64,000 nt of DNA, from assembly GCF_000002075.1 (NCBI RefSeq), contig NW_004798121.1:229569-293568 (forward strand), read 5' to 3'. The translations under genes were made by a program, and so were the position numbers. Shown here piece after piece: positions 52,546 to 64,000 of the stretch. The notes under the pieces are model-generated. The model worked only from the letters and a program-made list of their open reading frames with translations. It was not told where the DNA came from and searched no databases. The DNA comes from Aplysia californica (lineage: Eukaryota; Mollusca; Gastropoda; Aplysiida; Aplysiidae). Each line of letters begins with the position of its first letter. Positions within the stretch are counted from its first letter, which is position 1.

Positions 52546-55500
52546 ATGGCGTCTGAGTCATCGATGAAAGAACTCATGACAATGTTCAGAGAACAGATGG
52601 CATTACAACAGGAACAGCACCGTGCCTCTATGGAAGCACTATTAGCCATGACAAAGCAGTCATCCCATCAAGGACAAGGTGATACTGCGACAGTTTTTTA
52701 CATCCCATATTTTGCGGCTTTCGACCTAAAATTTGAACTATGGACCGACTACTACTCAAGGTTCTTAACCTTTGTCTCAGCACATTCAGTGCCCAAAGAG
52801 AAACAAGCCAAAGTGTTTCTCACTAACCAGTCATCAATGAACTACAAACTACAAGATAATTGAAAATATGGCCAAACAGCTCAACCCCCCTTAAGATGTC
52901 AATTCATTAACTCTCGATGAGGTATCGGAATTCATGAAAGAGTACTACCATCCCAAGAGGTTCATCGTCCGGGAACGATACAAGTTCTGGTCAGAGATGA
53001 GAAGAAAGCCTGGTGAAACCATTCAAGAACTGGCTGCACGAATCAGACAGGATGCAGTAACTTGTGATTTTCCTTCAATTACCAATCTATAGGACGAAGC
53101 CATGCGTACACGCTTCATGTGCTCACTTGACAACGAGGCTGTATTGAAGTCATTGTTCAAGATGAAAGATGACCAGTTGACATTTGCAAAGGCAATCGAG
53201 ATTGTTGGCCAGATAGAGGACGCAGCAAAATGCGTGAAGGAAACGGTGTACGGAGAGAAAGACTCAGTGCACAAAGTGAAACGTCAGAATCAGCAAGGCC
53301 AGAAATACAAATATCCAAACATAAAACCAAAGAAAACAGCCCCTGCTACAGCAAATAAGAGGGATTTTCCAGCAGGTACATGTGGTAGATGTGGAAACAA
53401 ACATCCAGGGAAAGACTGCCGTTTCAAAACAGCAGTTTGCCATTATTGTAAGAAGACGGGTCACATAGAAAGGGCCTGTTTGCAGAAATCCACAGGAGGA
53501 GATGGGACAAAGAAGATAAAAACCGTTTCAACAGTTAAGACGGTCAAGGCCATTCCACATTTGATGGTTGATGGAAAAATCAAAGACAAAACTGTAAAAT
53601 TTGAACTGGATACAGGGGCAGGTGAAAATTTCATTTCTTCTCAAACTTGGAATCTTTTAGGTAGGCCAAAGCTTCAGCCCGTCGCAAGCAAGTTTGAGTC
53701 AGCCACAAAGCACTCACTTTCCACCCTCGGTTTTCTTCAAGAGACTCTAGCACTAGAAGACTCTAAGCCTCAACACATTTCATTTGTAGTGACAAAGTGC
53801 CAAATTTGAACATTATGGGAAGATCAGGAATGAAAGAACTGAACATTTCTGTTGATCAATTTCTTCATGGCATCAAGAAACTAGAAAAGGTGCAACCAGT
53901 CACTTCAGATAGCAATTTAGAGAAAGCATGCAAAGACTTGTGTGCAGAGTTTCCCAATCTTTTCTCAGAAGAGCTAGGGTTACTGAAAGAATTTGAGTTG
54001 GACATCAAATTCAAAGAAGATGCTAAACCAATTTTCTGCAAACTACGTGCAGTTCCTTTTGCACTGCAGGAGGACTTGGAAGCAGCCTATGATGCAGGAA
54101 TAGCCAAAGCGGTGTGGAAACCTACCACATTCAGCAGCTATGGAACACCTGTAGTCCCAGTAAGGAAAAGGGATTCCAAAGGTCAGCCGACAGGACAAAT
54201 CAGAGTCTGCGGTGACTATTCAGTCACAGTGAACCCCCAGTTAGCACCTCATAGACATCCAATTCCATCACCAGAAGACCTGATGAGAAAATTAGGTGGA
54301 GGCCAATACTTCAGCAAGATCGATCTCGCAGAAGCTTACAATCAAATTCAACTCTCCCCAGCCTCTCAGGAGAAACTCGCCCTCGGTACTCACAGAGGGG
54401 TGCTTTTACAGCAACGTCTACCATTTGGAATCACCTCCGCACCAGGTTATTTTCAAAAGGTGATGGACAAAATGATCATCTTCAGAATCTCCGAGCACTT
54501 TTCAAAAAGCTTGAGGACAGAGGACTCTGTTGTCGTCTCGAAAAATGTGAATTTGCAAAACGCTCAGTTCAGTACCTTGGACACAGACTTTCACATGAAG
54601 GTATAGCAAGAGGACCTAAGGTGGATGCTGTGATCAGCATGCCGCCACCATCTTCAGTCTCAGAGTTGCGTGCATTCCTTGGACAGGTCCAATTCTATAA
54701 CAAATTCTTAACAAATCTGTCAACGGTCCTGGACCCGCTCCACCGCCTGACAAGGAAAGACACTCCTTGGTGCTGGGGTGCGGAAGAACAGAAGTCATTT
54801 CAGCATGTGAAAGATCTCTTGTGCACAGACATGATTCTTGCTCACTTCGATCCATCTCTGGATCTTGGAATTTCATGTGACGCATCAGACTGTGGCCTAG
54901 GGGCAGTACTCTTCCACAGATACCCTGACGGCAGTGAGCGTCCAATCGCCAATGTGTCCAAAACACTATCAGCAACACAAAGGAAATATAGCCAAATTCA
55001 CAAGGAGGCTCTGGCGATCATTTTTGCTTTGTCAAAGTTCCACCAGTTCGTTTATGGCAGAAAATTCACCCTCATCACTGACCATAAACCTTTGCTCACA
55101 ATCTTCAGTCCAAAGAAAGGAACACTAACAATGGCTGCAAATCGTCTGGCTAGATGGGCACTGACGCTCAGTCAGTATGAATATGACATTGAGTATAGAA
55201 AGTCATCTCAACATGGAAATGCAGATGCGCTTAGTCGTCTCCCTTCCGGACCAGACACAGACTTTGATATGAAAGAAGAAGGTGCGGACATGGACTCTGT
55301 TTGCACCATCAAAACCATCAGTTGTCAACTCACACCTGCTGATCCTGGGGTCGAGAAAAAGGAAAGTGAGAAGGACCCGAACATTTCGACAGTGATGAGA
55401 TATTGCAGGTAAGGATGGCCTTTGTCTCAGTCACAACTCTTGCCAGAACGGAAAGCATACTGGCAAATCAAGGACTCTCTTTCATCAGAGGCAGGATGCT

Positions 55501-56456
55501 TGTTCTATGGAGCCAGGCTTGTCGTTCCCAACAGTCTGTAGCAACAAGTCAAATCTTTCACCAAGGACATTTTGGAAAACAACGAATGAAACAACTCGCA
55601 CAAACTGCAGTACACTGGCCTGCAATAGACTCCAATATCATGGATCTCTGTTGCATAAGTGTCAAACATGAAATGAGCATCAAAACAACCCTTCGAAGGC
55701 ACCAATTCATCCTTGGATGTTACCGGAGAAACCATGGAGTCAGGTGCACATAGATCATGCAATAAATTCATGGGACACAACAGGTTGGTACTGATCGATT
55801 TTTACTGTAAGTATCCAATCATTCATTGAACATCGTCAACATCCAGCAAAACCACCACTGATCTCCTGCAAGAGGATTTCGCACACTTCGGATTTCCTCA
55901 CACCATCGTCAGTGACAACGCTACAACTTCCTTTACCTGAGATGAATTCCAGACCTGGTGTCAAGAAAGGGGTATCATTCACCTCATAGGAGTCCCATAC
56001 CATCCCGCAACGAATGGAGCTGCAGAACGCCTAATTCAGAGTTTTAAGAATTCTCTTCAGAAATCACCTCTTCCACCCAAAATCAAAGCAGCTCTGCAAG
56101 AGTTCCTCATGGCTTTTACAGGCGCACTCCTCTCTCGAGTGGTTTGTCACCAAGTGAAATACTCAATGGCAGACAAATGAGATCACTCATTGACGTCCTG
56201 CAACCTTCTCCGCCACACATGGCTCAAAGAAAGCAGCTCGAATTCAGGCAAGAGCAGTAGCACCACTCTCACCTATGTCGAAGGGTGTGTGCATTCTTAT
56301 CATGTGGCAACTCCAGTATATGCCGCTTACTTCGGACCTCGGAACGACAAAGTTCCGTGGTGGATCCCAGCTATTGTGTCAAAACAGCTAGGGACCAGAA
56401 GTATGCTTGTGAAAGTGTGTCCTAACGGTCCAACCTGGAAGCGACACATTGATTAG
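52546..56456 (+). mobile_element. Ty3/Gypsy LTR-retrotransposon fossil (gag-pol body)
   Basis: A decayed element of the metazoan Ty3/Gypsy group (K02A2.6-like). Parts in order: gag-like region from 52546, two CCHC zinc knuckles near 53390-53490, an aspartic protease with LDTGAGENFIS near 53610, reverse transcriptase about 54000-54600, RNase H about 54840-55240 (CDASDCGLGAVL), and integrase remains about 55500-56300. It is broken, with roughly half a dozen breaks across the body, yet long stretches remain readable, suggesting moderate age. Matching LTRs could not be recognised by eye on either side; 52260-52545 may be leader or LTR remains. It stands upstream of the visible LRWD1 exons on the opposite strand. 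Confidence 0.9.
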
Positions 56457-56561
56457 CAATGACAATGAATAACGACGGCCGACAATTTATGTGGCCATTT
56501 TAAATAAAAAAACACAACACTTTCACTCCAACATCATAAGTAGCTTAGTTAGGCCTAGATC

Positions 56562-56626
56562 TAGACCTAGTCTAGAATCTAGAAATCTAGATCTAAATCT
56601 AGATCTAGATCTAGATCTAGATCTAG
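56562..56626. repeat. AGATCT palindrome cluster
   Basis: TCTAGATCTAAATCTAGATC and six further hexamer units in a row. The same motif recurs at 240-262, 22478-22498, 22855-22868, 51897-51916 and 63690-63730, so it is a genome-wide simple repeat. Confidence 0.85.
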
Positions 56627-57026
56627 CAAGCCGGGCTAAATTAATCAAATCATCTCTCACGGCGACGCACTCGTTTCGATACCCTCGTCGTTTCTATCCG
56701 AACTTCAGGGCCAGCAGGGTCCATCAACAAGTCAGTCGAGCACGTAGAATCCAACAATTTGAAAGAAATTATGAATAGACATGCTTTTAAAAATTCAACA
56801 ACGAGCTTCCAACACGCAAAACAAACTCACCACTAACAACTCTCTGTTTACCAAGACCAAGGCAACAGGTTCGATTGCTTTTTCTTCGCAGTTCGTCGCA
56901 GCACTACATTCAGCGAGCTTAGTTTTTGCGGTAAATTTACCTCTAGCGAGTAGCGAGCGGAAGTTCAAGGATGCAAACAAAGTTTCGTTTAAAAAAGCGT
57001 TCACCATTTTACTTTCGGGAAAATAA

Positions 57027-57645
<619 letters not shown>

Positions 57646-59011
57646 GCCCTATTATTAAATTATTAATTATCATTATTGTTAAACGATGACCAATGCATCC
57701 GCATAGGAGAACAGTAGGCTCTTGGTTAGCCTACTTGGTTGTAGAATAGATATCATCGACGCAGGCAGTCCGCTGCTCCTCCCTCCTCTCCAGGGTCCAT
57801 GAAAGGGTTGGCTTTGCTGATCGTGTCAGTCATCGTGACAATGATACCAATTCTGGCAGATAAAACGCTACCACCTTTTGAACATTTGAAAGCTCCACTT
57901 CCACTGCTTACTAGTCGGGTACATTAATGTGTGCAACCTGCGGTATTTTCTCTTGGTTTCAACATTTCTTATTTGTGAAGCCTTAATGACTTGCTGCCCA
58001 CAGTGATTGCTGCTCCCCAAATCCAGCTCAGTCTGTTGGGCGCTAAACTCTCCCATATCGAAAGACTAATGTTAAAGTCATTCATAGACATTTTCATGGT
58101 GTCTTTGTTATGCTTTCTTTTGGTGCGCTTAAATTAAGCGCCTCGAAGGACAGTTCAGAATGGAATATAATACACTGTTTTGGGGTTTCTGAAATCAGGC
58201 TAAAAACACAGCAAGCCCGGCAGCGAAGTTCAATCCTTTTGAGATTAGAAAACCGACTCTCGCGGCATTCGCCCTTTTGAGAACATCGGTGTCTGGTATT
58301 TTGTCCTGCCGTTTGAAACCAAGAAATCTCCTGAAGCATGTCGATGTTAAAACGGTTAAGCTAATTCTTGGCATGGCTTTAATTGATAGGCCTACACCAT
58401 CCAGATCGAGGCACCATATTATACAACAAGGTTGGGAGGGTCACATTGTAGACGTTCAACTTTATTGTGTATGTGCGAATGCCACAACAGTCCCAAACGG
58501 TTCACTAGCTTTAAGCCTATTCATGCGTAAAGCCTTTTCTGCATTGATGCGAGCATTTGAAGAAAGTCTACTGCCAAGATAACTGAAGCTATAATAAACA
58601 TTGTTCTGTGTTGTGTATAAGTAGGGGGCCTATTTTGATTTTAGGAGGGAGGATCTGCGTAGCCTATCACCCGGGACATGCTTTGAGAGAACTTTATGTT
58701 TTTTGTGCTTATTACGTGTCCCAAGTTCTACATGCATTCAAAAAGAGATCAAAACAGTTTTGCATGTCAGGTTCTGCATAAGCAAATAATGCACAATCAT
58801 CGGCATAATATCAGTTCGCCGTTAGTCATCATGCCATGCTTTGTTTTTACCTGTAGCCTTCGGGAATTAAAGACTTTGTCGTCCTTTCCGTAGGCCTACC
58901 TGATATCCACACCGGCAGCTATATGAGCTTTGGAATGCTTTACTTTTTTATTAAGGTGTTTTTTACGCTTCCATTGGTACGATTTAGCTTATTTAGGAAG
59001 CGAGCACCCGA

Positions 59012-59158
59012 CCCAGCCTTTCAGGACAAACCCAGCTACATAATCCTAGCAGAAAGGCCAGGATACCCGACACAAGTTTCTCCCCACTCAAGAATCGAGC
59101 TCAGGTCCCCTGCGTGTGACAGCAAAGCACCTAACGGCTACACCACAGACTCCAGTGG
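59012..59158 (-). mobile_element. SINE family 2 copy
   Basis: Minus strand: GTCTGTGGTGTAGCCGTTAG, B box GAGCTCGATTCTTGAGTGGG, then GAGAAACTTGTGTCGGGTAT and CTGCTAGGATTATGTAGCTG. Colinear with the copy at 32347. Confidence 0.7.
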
Positions 59159-59536
59159 AATGCTTTATGCATGGTACAGAAAAGTATTGTTGCCAACACA
59201 CAGCCCTGTTTTAAACTCCATGGTGAACCACAGTAATGAACTATGGAAGCCAATCATACTTCGCCTGGGTTTTCCATAATATTATAAGCTTTCCCGACGA
59301 ACGGAATAAATAAACAAACAGACAAAAATAACAACAAACAAACAAACAGACAATCAAACAAATAACCCTATGTATAGTATAAGGCTTTTTATTCAGCTCT
59401 ACGCACATTTCCTTGATCTGCCAGGTGGCAAAGATCATGTCTCTGTGCCCACTTTGGCGCGGAAGTCACACGCATGACTTTCAAAAGATATTAAATTGTT
59501 TCAACAGACGATTCGGGCAAGGACTATCTTACTGGC

Positions 59537-59729
59537 TATGTGGGTGGTTGGCGGGTGCTCTGGTGTGGTTTGGTTCTTATGTCCTTTCAAACGTAGATCT
59601 ATCATCCTTATCTCCCCCTCCTTCTTTTTATGTTTGTTACTCTTGTAACACATCTAATCTTCTGGCGCTCATATGACCTTATGCAGTTGCGAGCGCCGTA
59701 AAACCTCTACTAAAACAAAAACAATTACT
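59537..59729 (+). repeat. Rep-A, full copy
   Basis: GGGTGGTTGGCGGGTGCTCT through GTAACACATCTAATCTTCTG, then a Rep-B-like end GCGCTCATATGACCTTATGC and AGTTGCGAGCGCCGTAAAAC. It directly abuts the LINE fragment at 59722-59890. Confidence 0.7.
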
Positions 59730-59890
59730 GGCTATAGACAAGAGGGATTTACCACCTCTGTGATCATCTGAAGAATGCATGTCAGCTTTGTTTTTGTACA
59801 GTTGAATGATGGTTGCATCCTTGTACTCGTAAGAAATACTTCCAGAGTCCCACATTTGACATAATTTAATAGTTGTGTCGGTGCCTGAAC
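59722..59890 (-). mobile_element. Non-LTR (LINE) reverse-transcriptase fragment
   Basis: The minus strand reads LCQMWDSGSISYEYKDATII, QLYKNKADMHSSDDHRGGKS, LLSIA, matching the widespread LINE block YKNKGDRSDCNNYRGISLLS. A good acceptor-like CAG precedes it, but the sequence is RT, not a host exon. It abuts Rep-A at 59537-59729. Confidence 0.75.
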
Positions 59891-60864
59891 AAGAAAAAAA
59901 ACACATCGACGTAGAATTCAATTATTTGAAGTACAAAAGTGAATACACACCAGTATTGTGTAATACGCAATAGGTATACTGTCGAAACTGTTATAACAAA
60001 CTGAAAACTGATAATCACTTTTGCCTCAATGATTTGCTGTCTTTAAAAGTAAGTACTGTACGATGTTGTTATGGGAATGAATCACAGTGCAACGACTCTT
60101 AGCCTTGGCTAACGACTTTCTAATCTAAAAAAAAATTAATAAAATTAGTTACAGATCTAAAGAAAACGTATCATTGGATGAGATCACAAAAGAACAGTAT
60201 GGGGAGACATGGGCATCCAAAGTTGTAGACCGCAGTTTCAACGTTGACGAATTTTTCAGTATTAAATAAAATATTGTATGGAGATTTTTTTAAGTAGCCC
60301 TAAAAAAACAACCCCGGAATTTTTAAAACTCTCTGCAGTAATCCCAGTTTAAACGACCTCAACCCGTTTGAATCAAAACCAGAACGCAGCTGAAGACTTT
60401 CAAACGTTCATGAACCGCCCCAGTAATAGATAGCCTAATAATAAATAATAAATGACATTTATATTGCACTCAATCCCGATTAAAGTACACAGGCTCTGAG
60501 CGCTTTACAATACAGTAGGCATACTTAGTACTAAGGTACAACAGTAAACATAAAACGTGTTTTGACTAAAAGAACATCACTCCAAATATTCATTTGATTA
60601 ATTTAAAAATAGAAACGACTTTATCTGACATTTGAATTAATCAAAAGATTTGATCTCAGTAGGCTACATGGTCGGGGTTTCTGACAGTTTACTCAAGATC
60701 ACAATAATATAATATAATATTATAATAGTCTACTATAACAAACTAATAATAGTAGAACCCGCTTCTGGGAGAAGCGCACACCGCGGGGCTCTCCACTCTC
60801 CCAGCATTTGGATTACCACCAACCACCTGCCCAATTCTCCAGTTTCTACCCCCCCCTCCCAAAC

Positions 60865-61755
60865 NNNNNNNNNNNNNNNNNNNNNNNNNNNNNNNNNNNN
60901 NNNNNNNNNNNNNNNNNNNNNNNNNNNNNNNNNNNNNNNNNNNNNNNNNNNNNNNNNNNNNNNNNNNNNNNNNNNNNNNNNNNNNNNNNNNNNNNNNNNN
61001 NNNNNNNNNNNNNNNNNNNNNNNNNNNNNNNNNNNNNNNNNNNNNNNNNNNNNNNNNNNNNNNNNNNNNNNNNNNNNNNNNNNNNNNNNNNNNNNNNNNN
61101 NNNNNNNNNNNNNNNNNNNNNNNNNNNNNNNNNNNNNNNNNNNNNNNNNNNNNNNNNNNNNNNNNNNNNNNNNNNNNNNNNNNNNNNNNNNNNNNNNNNN
61201 NNNNNNNNNNNNNNNNNNNNNNNNNNNNNNNNNNNNNNNNNNNNNNNNNNNNNNNNNNNNNNNNNNNNNNNNNNNNNNNNNNNNNNNNNNNNNNNNNNNN
61301 NNNNNNNNNNNNNNNNNNNNNNNNNNNNNNNNNNNNNNNNNNNNNNNNNNNNNNNNNNNNNNNNNNNNNNNNNNNNNNNNNNNNNNNNNNNNNNNNNNNN
61401 NNNNNNNNNNNNNNNNNNNNNNNNNNNNNNNNNNNNNNNNNNNNNNNNNNNNNNNNNNNNNNNNNNNNNNNNNNNNNNNNNNNNNNNNNNNNNNNNNNNN
61501 NNNNNNNNNNNNNNNNNNNNNNNNNNNNNNNNNNNNNNNNNNNNNNNNNNNNNNNNNNNNNNNNNNNNNNNNNNNNNNNNNNNNNNNNNNNNNNNNNNNN
61601 NNNNNNNNNNNNNNNNNNNNNNNNNNNNNNNNNNNNNNNNNNNNNNNNNNNNNNNNNNNNNNNNNNNNNNNNNNNNNNNNNNNNNNNNNNNNNNNNNNNN
61701 NNNNNNNNNNNNNNNNNNNNNNNNNNNNNNNNNNNNNNNNNNNNNNNNNNNNNNN
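60865..61755. other. Assembly gap (891 N)
   Basis: Run of N preceded by a C-rich tract. Upstream LRWD1 exons could lie in it. Confidence 1.
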
Positions 61756-62383
61756 ATAATGACATGCGTCAGTTTTACTCATCCAATTACCACCAGTGCT
61801 TGCCTTTTATAGGACCACTGTTTGACCTATTAAAAACAGAAACGTTTGAACATCTCCTTTGCTTCCACCCTTAGCCCCACCCACGAATGCCACCCCTCAC
61901 TGCCATCAGTGTAACAATGATTCGATGAACTCTTTTCTCGGCTGGCAGTACCTTGGGCAGTATATCAAGGCGGCAGGCATTGGTCAATCTAATTTAACAC
62001 CTCTGGCTTCTGGCTACCCAGGAAAGTTTCCGTAGTAGCTCGTTACTCCAGCACTCTCACGGGCAGTCGTGAGATTTCACACCCACACTACACTGACCAT
62101 CTGCAACGCACAGGGCTCACATGGTGGGGTCACATCTACCCCCAAATTGCACCCATACTCCTCTTCCTCGCCCAGCGGCCTGACCATAGCGCTAAGTTTA
62201 GAGCTGACGGAACCAAATTTGCGAGTTTTGTTTCAAGTCAGGGCTGAGCGGGCAAAGCATTTTCCGTCTTAGACAGGTGAAACCCTCGGAAGGGAGCGGA
62301 TTTTTCTTTCCGTTTCTGCGTTGGACAGGTTTCCGTTTTTTATACAGGTAATTAAAGAGGAATATATCAAGGGGGGAGCGGGG

Positions 62384-62523
62384 AGATTCCGTTAAGACAG
62401 GTTTCCGTTTTATACAGTTTTCCGTTAAGGAAGATTCGACTGCTTAATTAGCCAGATTCCGTTAAGACAGGTTTCCGTTTTATACAGTTTTCCGTTAAGG
62501 AAGATTCGACTGCTTAATTAGCC
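62384..62523. repeat. Exact 70 bp tandem duplication
   Basis: Two identical 70 bp units (62384-62453 and 62454-62523), each holding ATTCCGTTAAGACAGGTTTC and TATACAGTTTTCCGTTAAGG. Looser TTCCGT...GACAGG words precede it from 62255. Either a very recent duplication or an assembly artefact. Confidence 0.9.
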
Positions 62524-62647
62524 AAGATATAAGCTTGGTTCGAGTACTTGATCATTCGTTTCACACAAGAATCAGTTCCAATAAATAAGTTAGAATTTGA
62601 TTGTATGACGTCAAACTGACATAGATAGACTAAGATAGATTGATACA

Positions 62648-62700
62648 TATTCGGCACTTTATAATGATCTATTGTGTTGCAAGTGCCGCAATTGTCTTTC
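62648..62700 (+). repeat. Rep-A, 3' fragment
   Basis: TTCGGCACTTTATAATGATC, TATTGTGTTGCAAGTGCCGC; nothing of the 5' part. Confidence 0.5.
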
Positions 62701-63367
62701 TAAATTATAAAGATCCGACAGTGGCAGAGAGATAGAGTTGAAAGACTAAACACGGACGAACGCCGAAATAGACAGACAAACCGTCTATCATGCATCCATG
62801 CAGCAGAGCAATTCGCTGACATACACGTATGGACACTATGAGACCGTAAGTCCGAGGCCAGCAACGGTTGTATTCAATTTTCATTATTTGTGTAATTTTC
62901 TGAATGGCAAGATCTATGAAAGAATCAAAGAAGGAATTTTTCATTTTCATTTTTTAAAAAGAATTCGAAAAATATCGATCATCAGTCTTTTCCCCGCGAA
63001 AAGTGTGTGGGAAATCTAATATGGTCTGTATTTCCTTGACCCATAACGTTAAATATTGTCGACAGTACCATAACGAATAATAAAATACCGAAGCTGATAA
63101 CAGAAAAGTCAGAAAATGACGATTGACCTTACGTAAAACTTTTCTCATAACGGATCAGGATGGTGCATTATTGAAACAGATTTTATAATTTGATTTTACT
63201 TAAAACAGTACTTCTTTATACTTAAACGACAGATATTCTTTTTTTACACAGTAAAAATTCATTAATTATTTCTTTATTGTCTAAAACAGACAATATAACA
63301 CAAAATAAACAATTTTTGATACAATGAAAATGATTGACAGCTGATTGTCACTTCCGGCTAAGCAGAG

Positions 63368-63374
63368 TATAAAT
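63368..63374 (+). promoter_or_regulatory. TATA box
   Basis: TATAAAT in a compact context about 47 bp upstream of an ATG at 63415 that is followed 28 bp later by a splice donor. The spacing leaves room for a start site near 63398 and a ~17 nt leader. Confidence 0.45.
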
Positions 63375-63414
63375 ACCGAGCTTTTTATAGAGAAAGGTTA
63401 TTTCCTTTGACGAT

Positions 63415-63442
63415 ATGGATCCTTCAATACCGACGAATCAAG
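63415..63442 (+). CDS. Putative first coding exon of a gene leaving the window
   Basis: ATG followed by nine codons (MDPSIPTNQ) and one spare base, then a strong donor G/GTAAGC. It sits just downstream of a TATA box. No further exon is recognised before the window end at 64000; the rest is AT-rich DNA with AGATCT clusters. The product cannot be named from nine residues. The arrangement (short exon, TATA box, tight leader) is typical of a regulated small-protein gene, but this is inference. Confidence 0.4.
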
Positions 63443-63689
63443 GTAAGCGAAAGTAACAGTATGTCAATGCCAGTTTTGTTGGAATGACTCTTCAGTCCAG
63501 CCAAGATTAAGTGTGACTATTGACTAGATCTAGAACCACCAAGTCCAAAGTGCTCAAAGTGTCCAAGGACCAAGACCAAAGGCTAAATAAACAAGAGATA
63601 TCAAAGAGAAATCGGTAGCCCTACATTGATCATTGATTATCATTCTCAATCATGTCATTGGATGTAGGCCATCATATAAAAGTCAATAG

Positions 63690-63730
63690 TCATAGATTCT
63701 AGATCTAGATTCTAGATCTATATCTAGATA
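63690..63730. repeat. AGATCT palindrome cluster
   Basis: TCTAGATCTAGATTCTAGAT and further units downstream of the putative first exon at 63415. Confidence 0.85.
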
Positions 63731-64000
63731 CATCTCATGTAGTAATAAAAGTATAGAGTCTAGGGTAGAGTAATTCCAGGCTGTATCTGATGGTACTGAC
63801 TGTACTGTATGGGGAAGACTTGATTAGACTGCTACCAATTCCTATGTGGCCTATGGTCAATCTTTCAATCATTCAATGACAATGTCATATATATATATAT
63901 ATGATAGGCCTATCTAATGCTATGTACCCTATCCGTACGTCATGTTTTACTATTGTATTCATATGACGTTGGGAACTCTGTGCCATCACTTTCCAAAGCA

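Larger units (their letters stand above)
57646..60864. other. Gene-poor stretch upstream of LRWD1
   Basis: No host exon could be supported. It holds SINE family 2 (59012), Rep-A (59537), the LINE fragment (59722) and, at 60447-60560, a fragment with GACATTTATATTGCAC and GAGCGCTTTACAA, the SINE-tail type also seen at 13190-13260 and 11380-11440. The region 57646-59000 shows nothing recognised. Confidence 0.4.
61756..63367. other. Post-gap intergenic stretch
   Basis: Holds TTCCGT/GACAGG repeats with the 70 bp duplication and a Rep-A end. Open frames present are short and unrelated to known proteins. Confidence 0.4.

Noticed and set aside
54634-54978. Antisense frames over the retrotransposon
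   Set aside because: They lie opposite the pol region and have no similarity of their own.
57730-57850. Minus-strand peptide MTDTISKANPFMDPGEEG as a possible exon
   Set aside because: It looks protein-like, but there is no convincing donor or acceptor and it does not resemble LRWD1; too short to call.
58277-58582. 101-residue plus-strand frame
   Set aside because: No recognisable domain, no splice or promoter context, and no homology that I can recall.
59735-59884. LRWD1 upstream exon preceded by a CAG acceptor
   Set aside because: The peptide matches a LINE reverse-transcriptase block (LYKNK...HRG...SLLSIA) and does not align with LRWD1.

Overview
The window is animal nuclear DNA, most likely from a mollusc and probably a gastropod (inference). 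It has long GT-AG introns, orthologues of animal housekeeping genes, a dense load of tRNA-headed SINEs, MITE-like repeats, RTE-type LINE pieces and a Ty3/Gypsy fossil, plus long trinucleotide microsatellites and frequent AGATCT and AGGCCT palindromes. Two assembly gaps (N runs) lie at 19427-20361 and 60865-61755.

Four recognisable genes were rebuilt exon by exon; all stated junctions have GT/AG signals and keep frame. (1) NDUFS8, + strand, 415-6206, six exons, 208 aa: the TYKY iron-sulfur subunit of mitochondrial complex I. (2) FBXW8, - strand, 22459-8596, twelve exons, 719 aa: F-box/WD40 receptor of the CUL7 ubiquitin ligase. (3) SIRT4, + strand, 24591-30553, three exons, 327 aa: mitochondrial sirtuin. 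(4) LRWD1/ORCA, - strand, 51556-39073, twelve exons covering the whole WD40 half; a likely linker exon lies at 52247-52113 and the leucine-rich-repeat half was not found. A short + strand first exon behind a TATA box at 63.4 kb probably opens a fifth gene that runs off the window.

NDUFS8 and FBXW8 are convergent, FBXW8 and SIRT4 are divergent with about 2.1 kb between start codons, and SIRT4 and LRWD1 are convergent across an 8.5 kb intergenic stretch. There is no operon logic. NDUFS8 and SIRT4 are both mitochondrial; FBXW8 (protein turnover) and LRWD1 (origin recognition complex and heterochromatin) are not obviously linked to them. FBXW8 and SIRT4 are both on human 12q24, so part of the arrangement may be old linkage.

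Most remaining DNA is repeats. Two tRNA-derived SINE families, an abundant ~170 bp repeat (called Rep-A here) and a longer relative sharing its end (Rep-B), a ~450 bp repeat (Rep-C), a ~180 bp repeat (Rep-E), at least three groups of terminal-inverted-repeat elements, a mariner-like transposase fragment, two LINE fragments, a Gypsy fossil (52.5-56.5 kb), a second reverse-transcriptase scrap (34 kb), and palindrome-plus-spacer arrays at 1.3-1.9 kb and 23.1-23.7 kb. No CRISPR array, bacterial operon or true tRNA/rRNA gene was seen. No convincing new biological system was found; the most unusual items are the palindromic arrays, a 96-nt near-perfect hairpin downstream of SIRT4, and the inverted repeat flanking the candidate LRWD1 exon.
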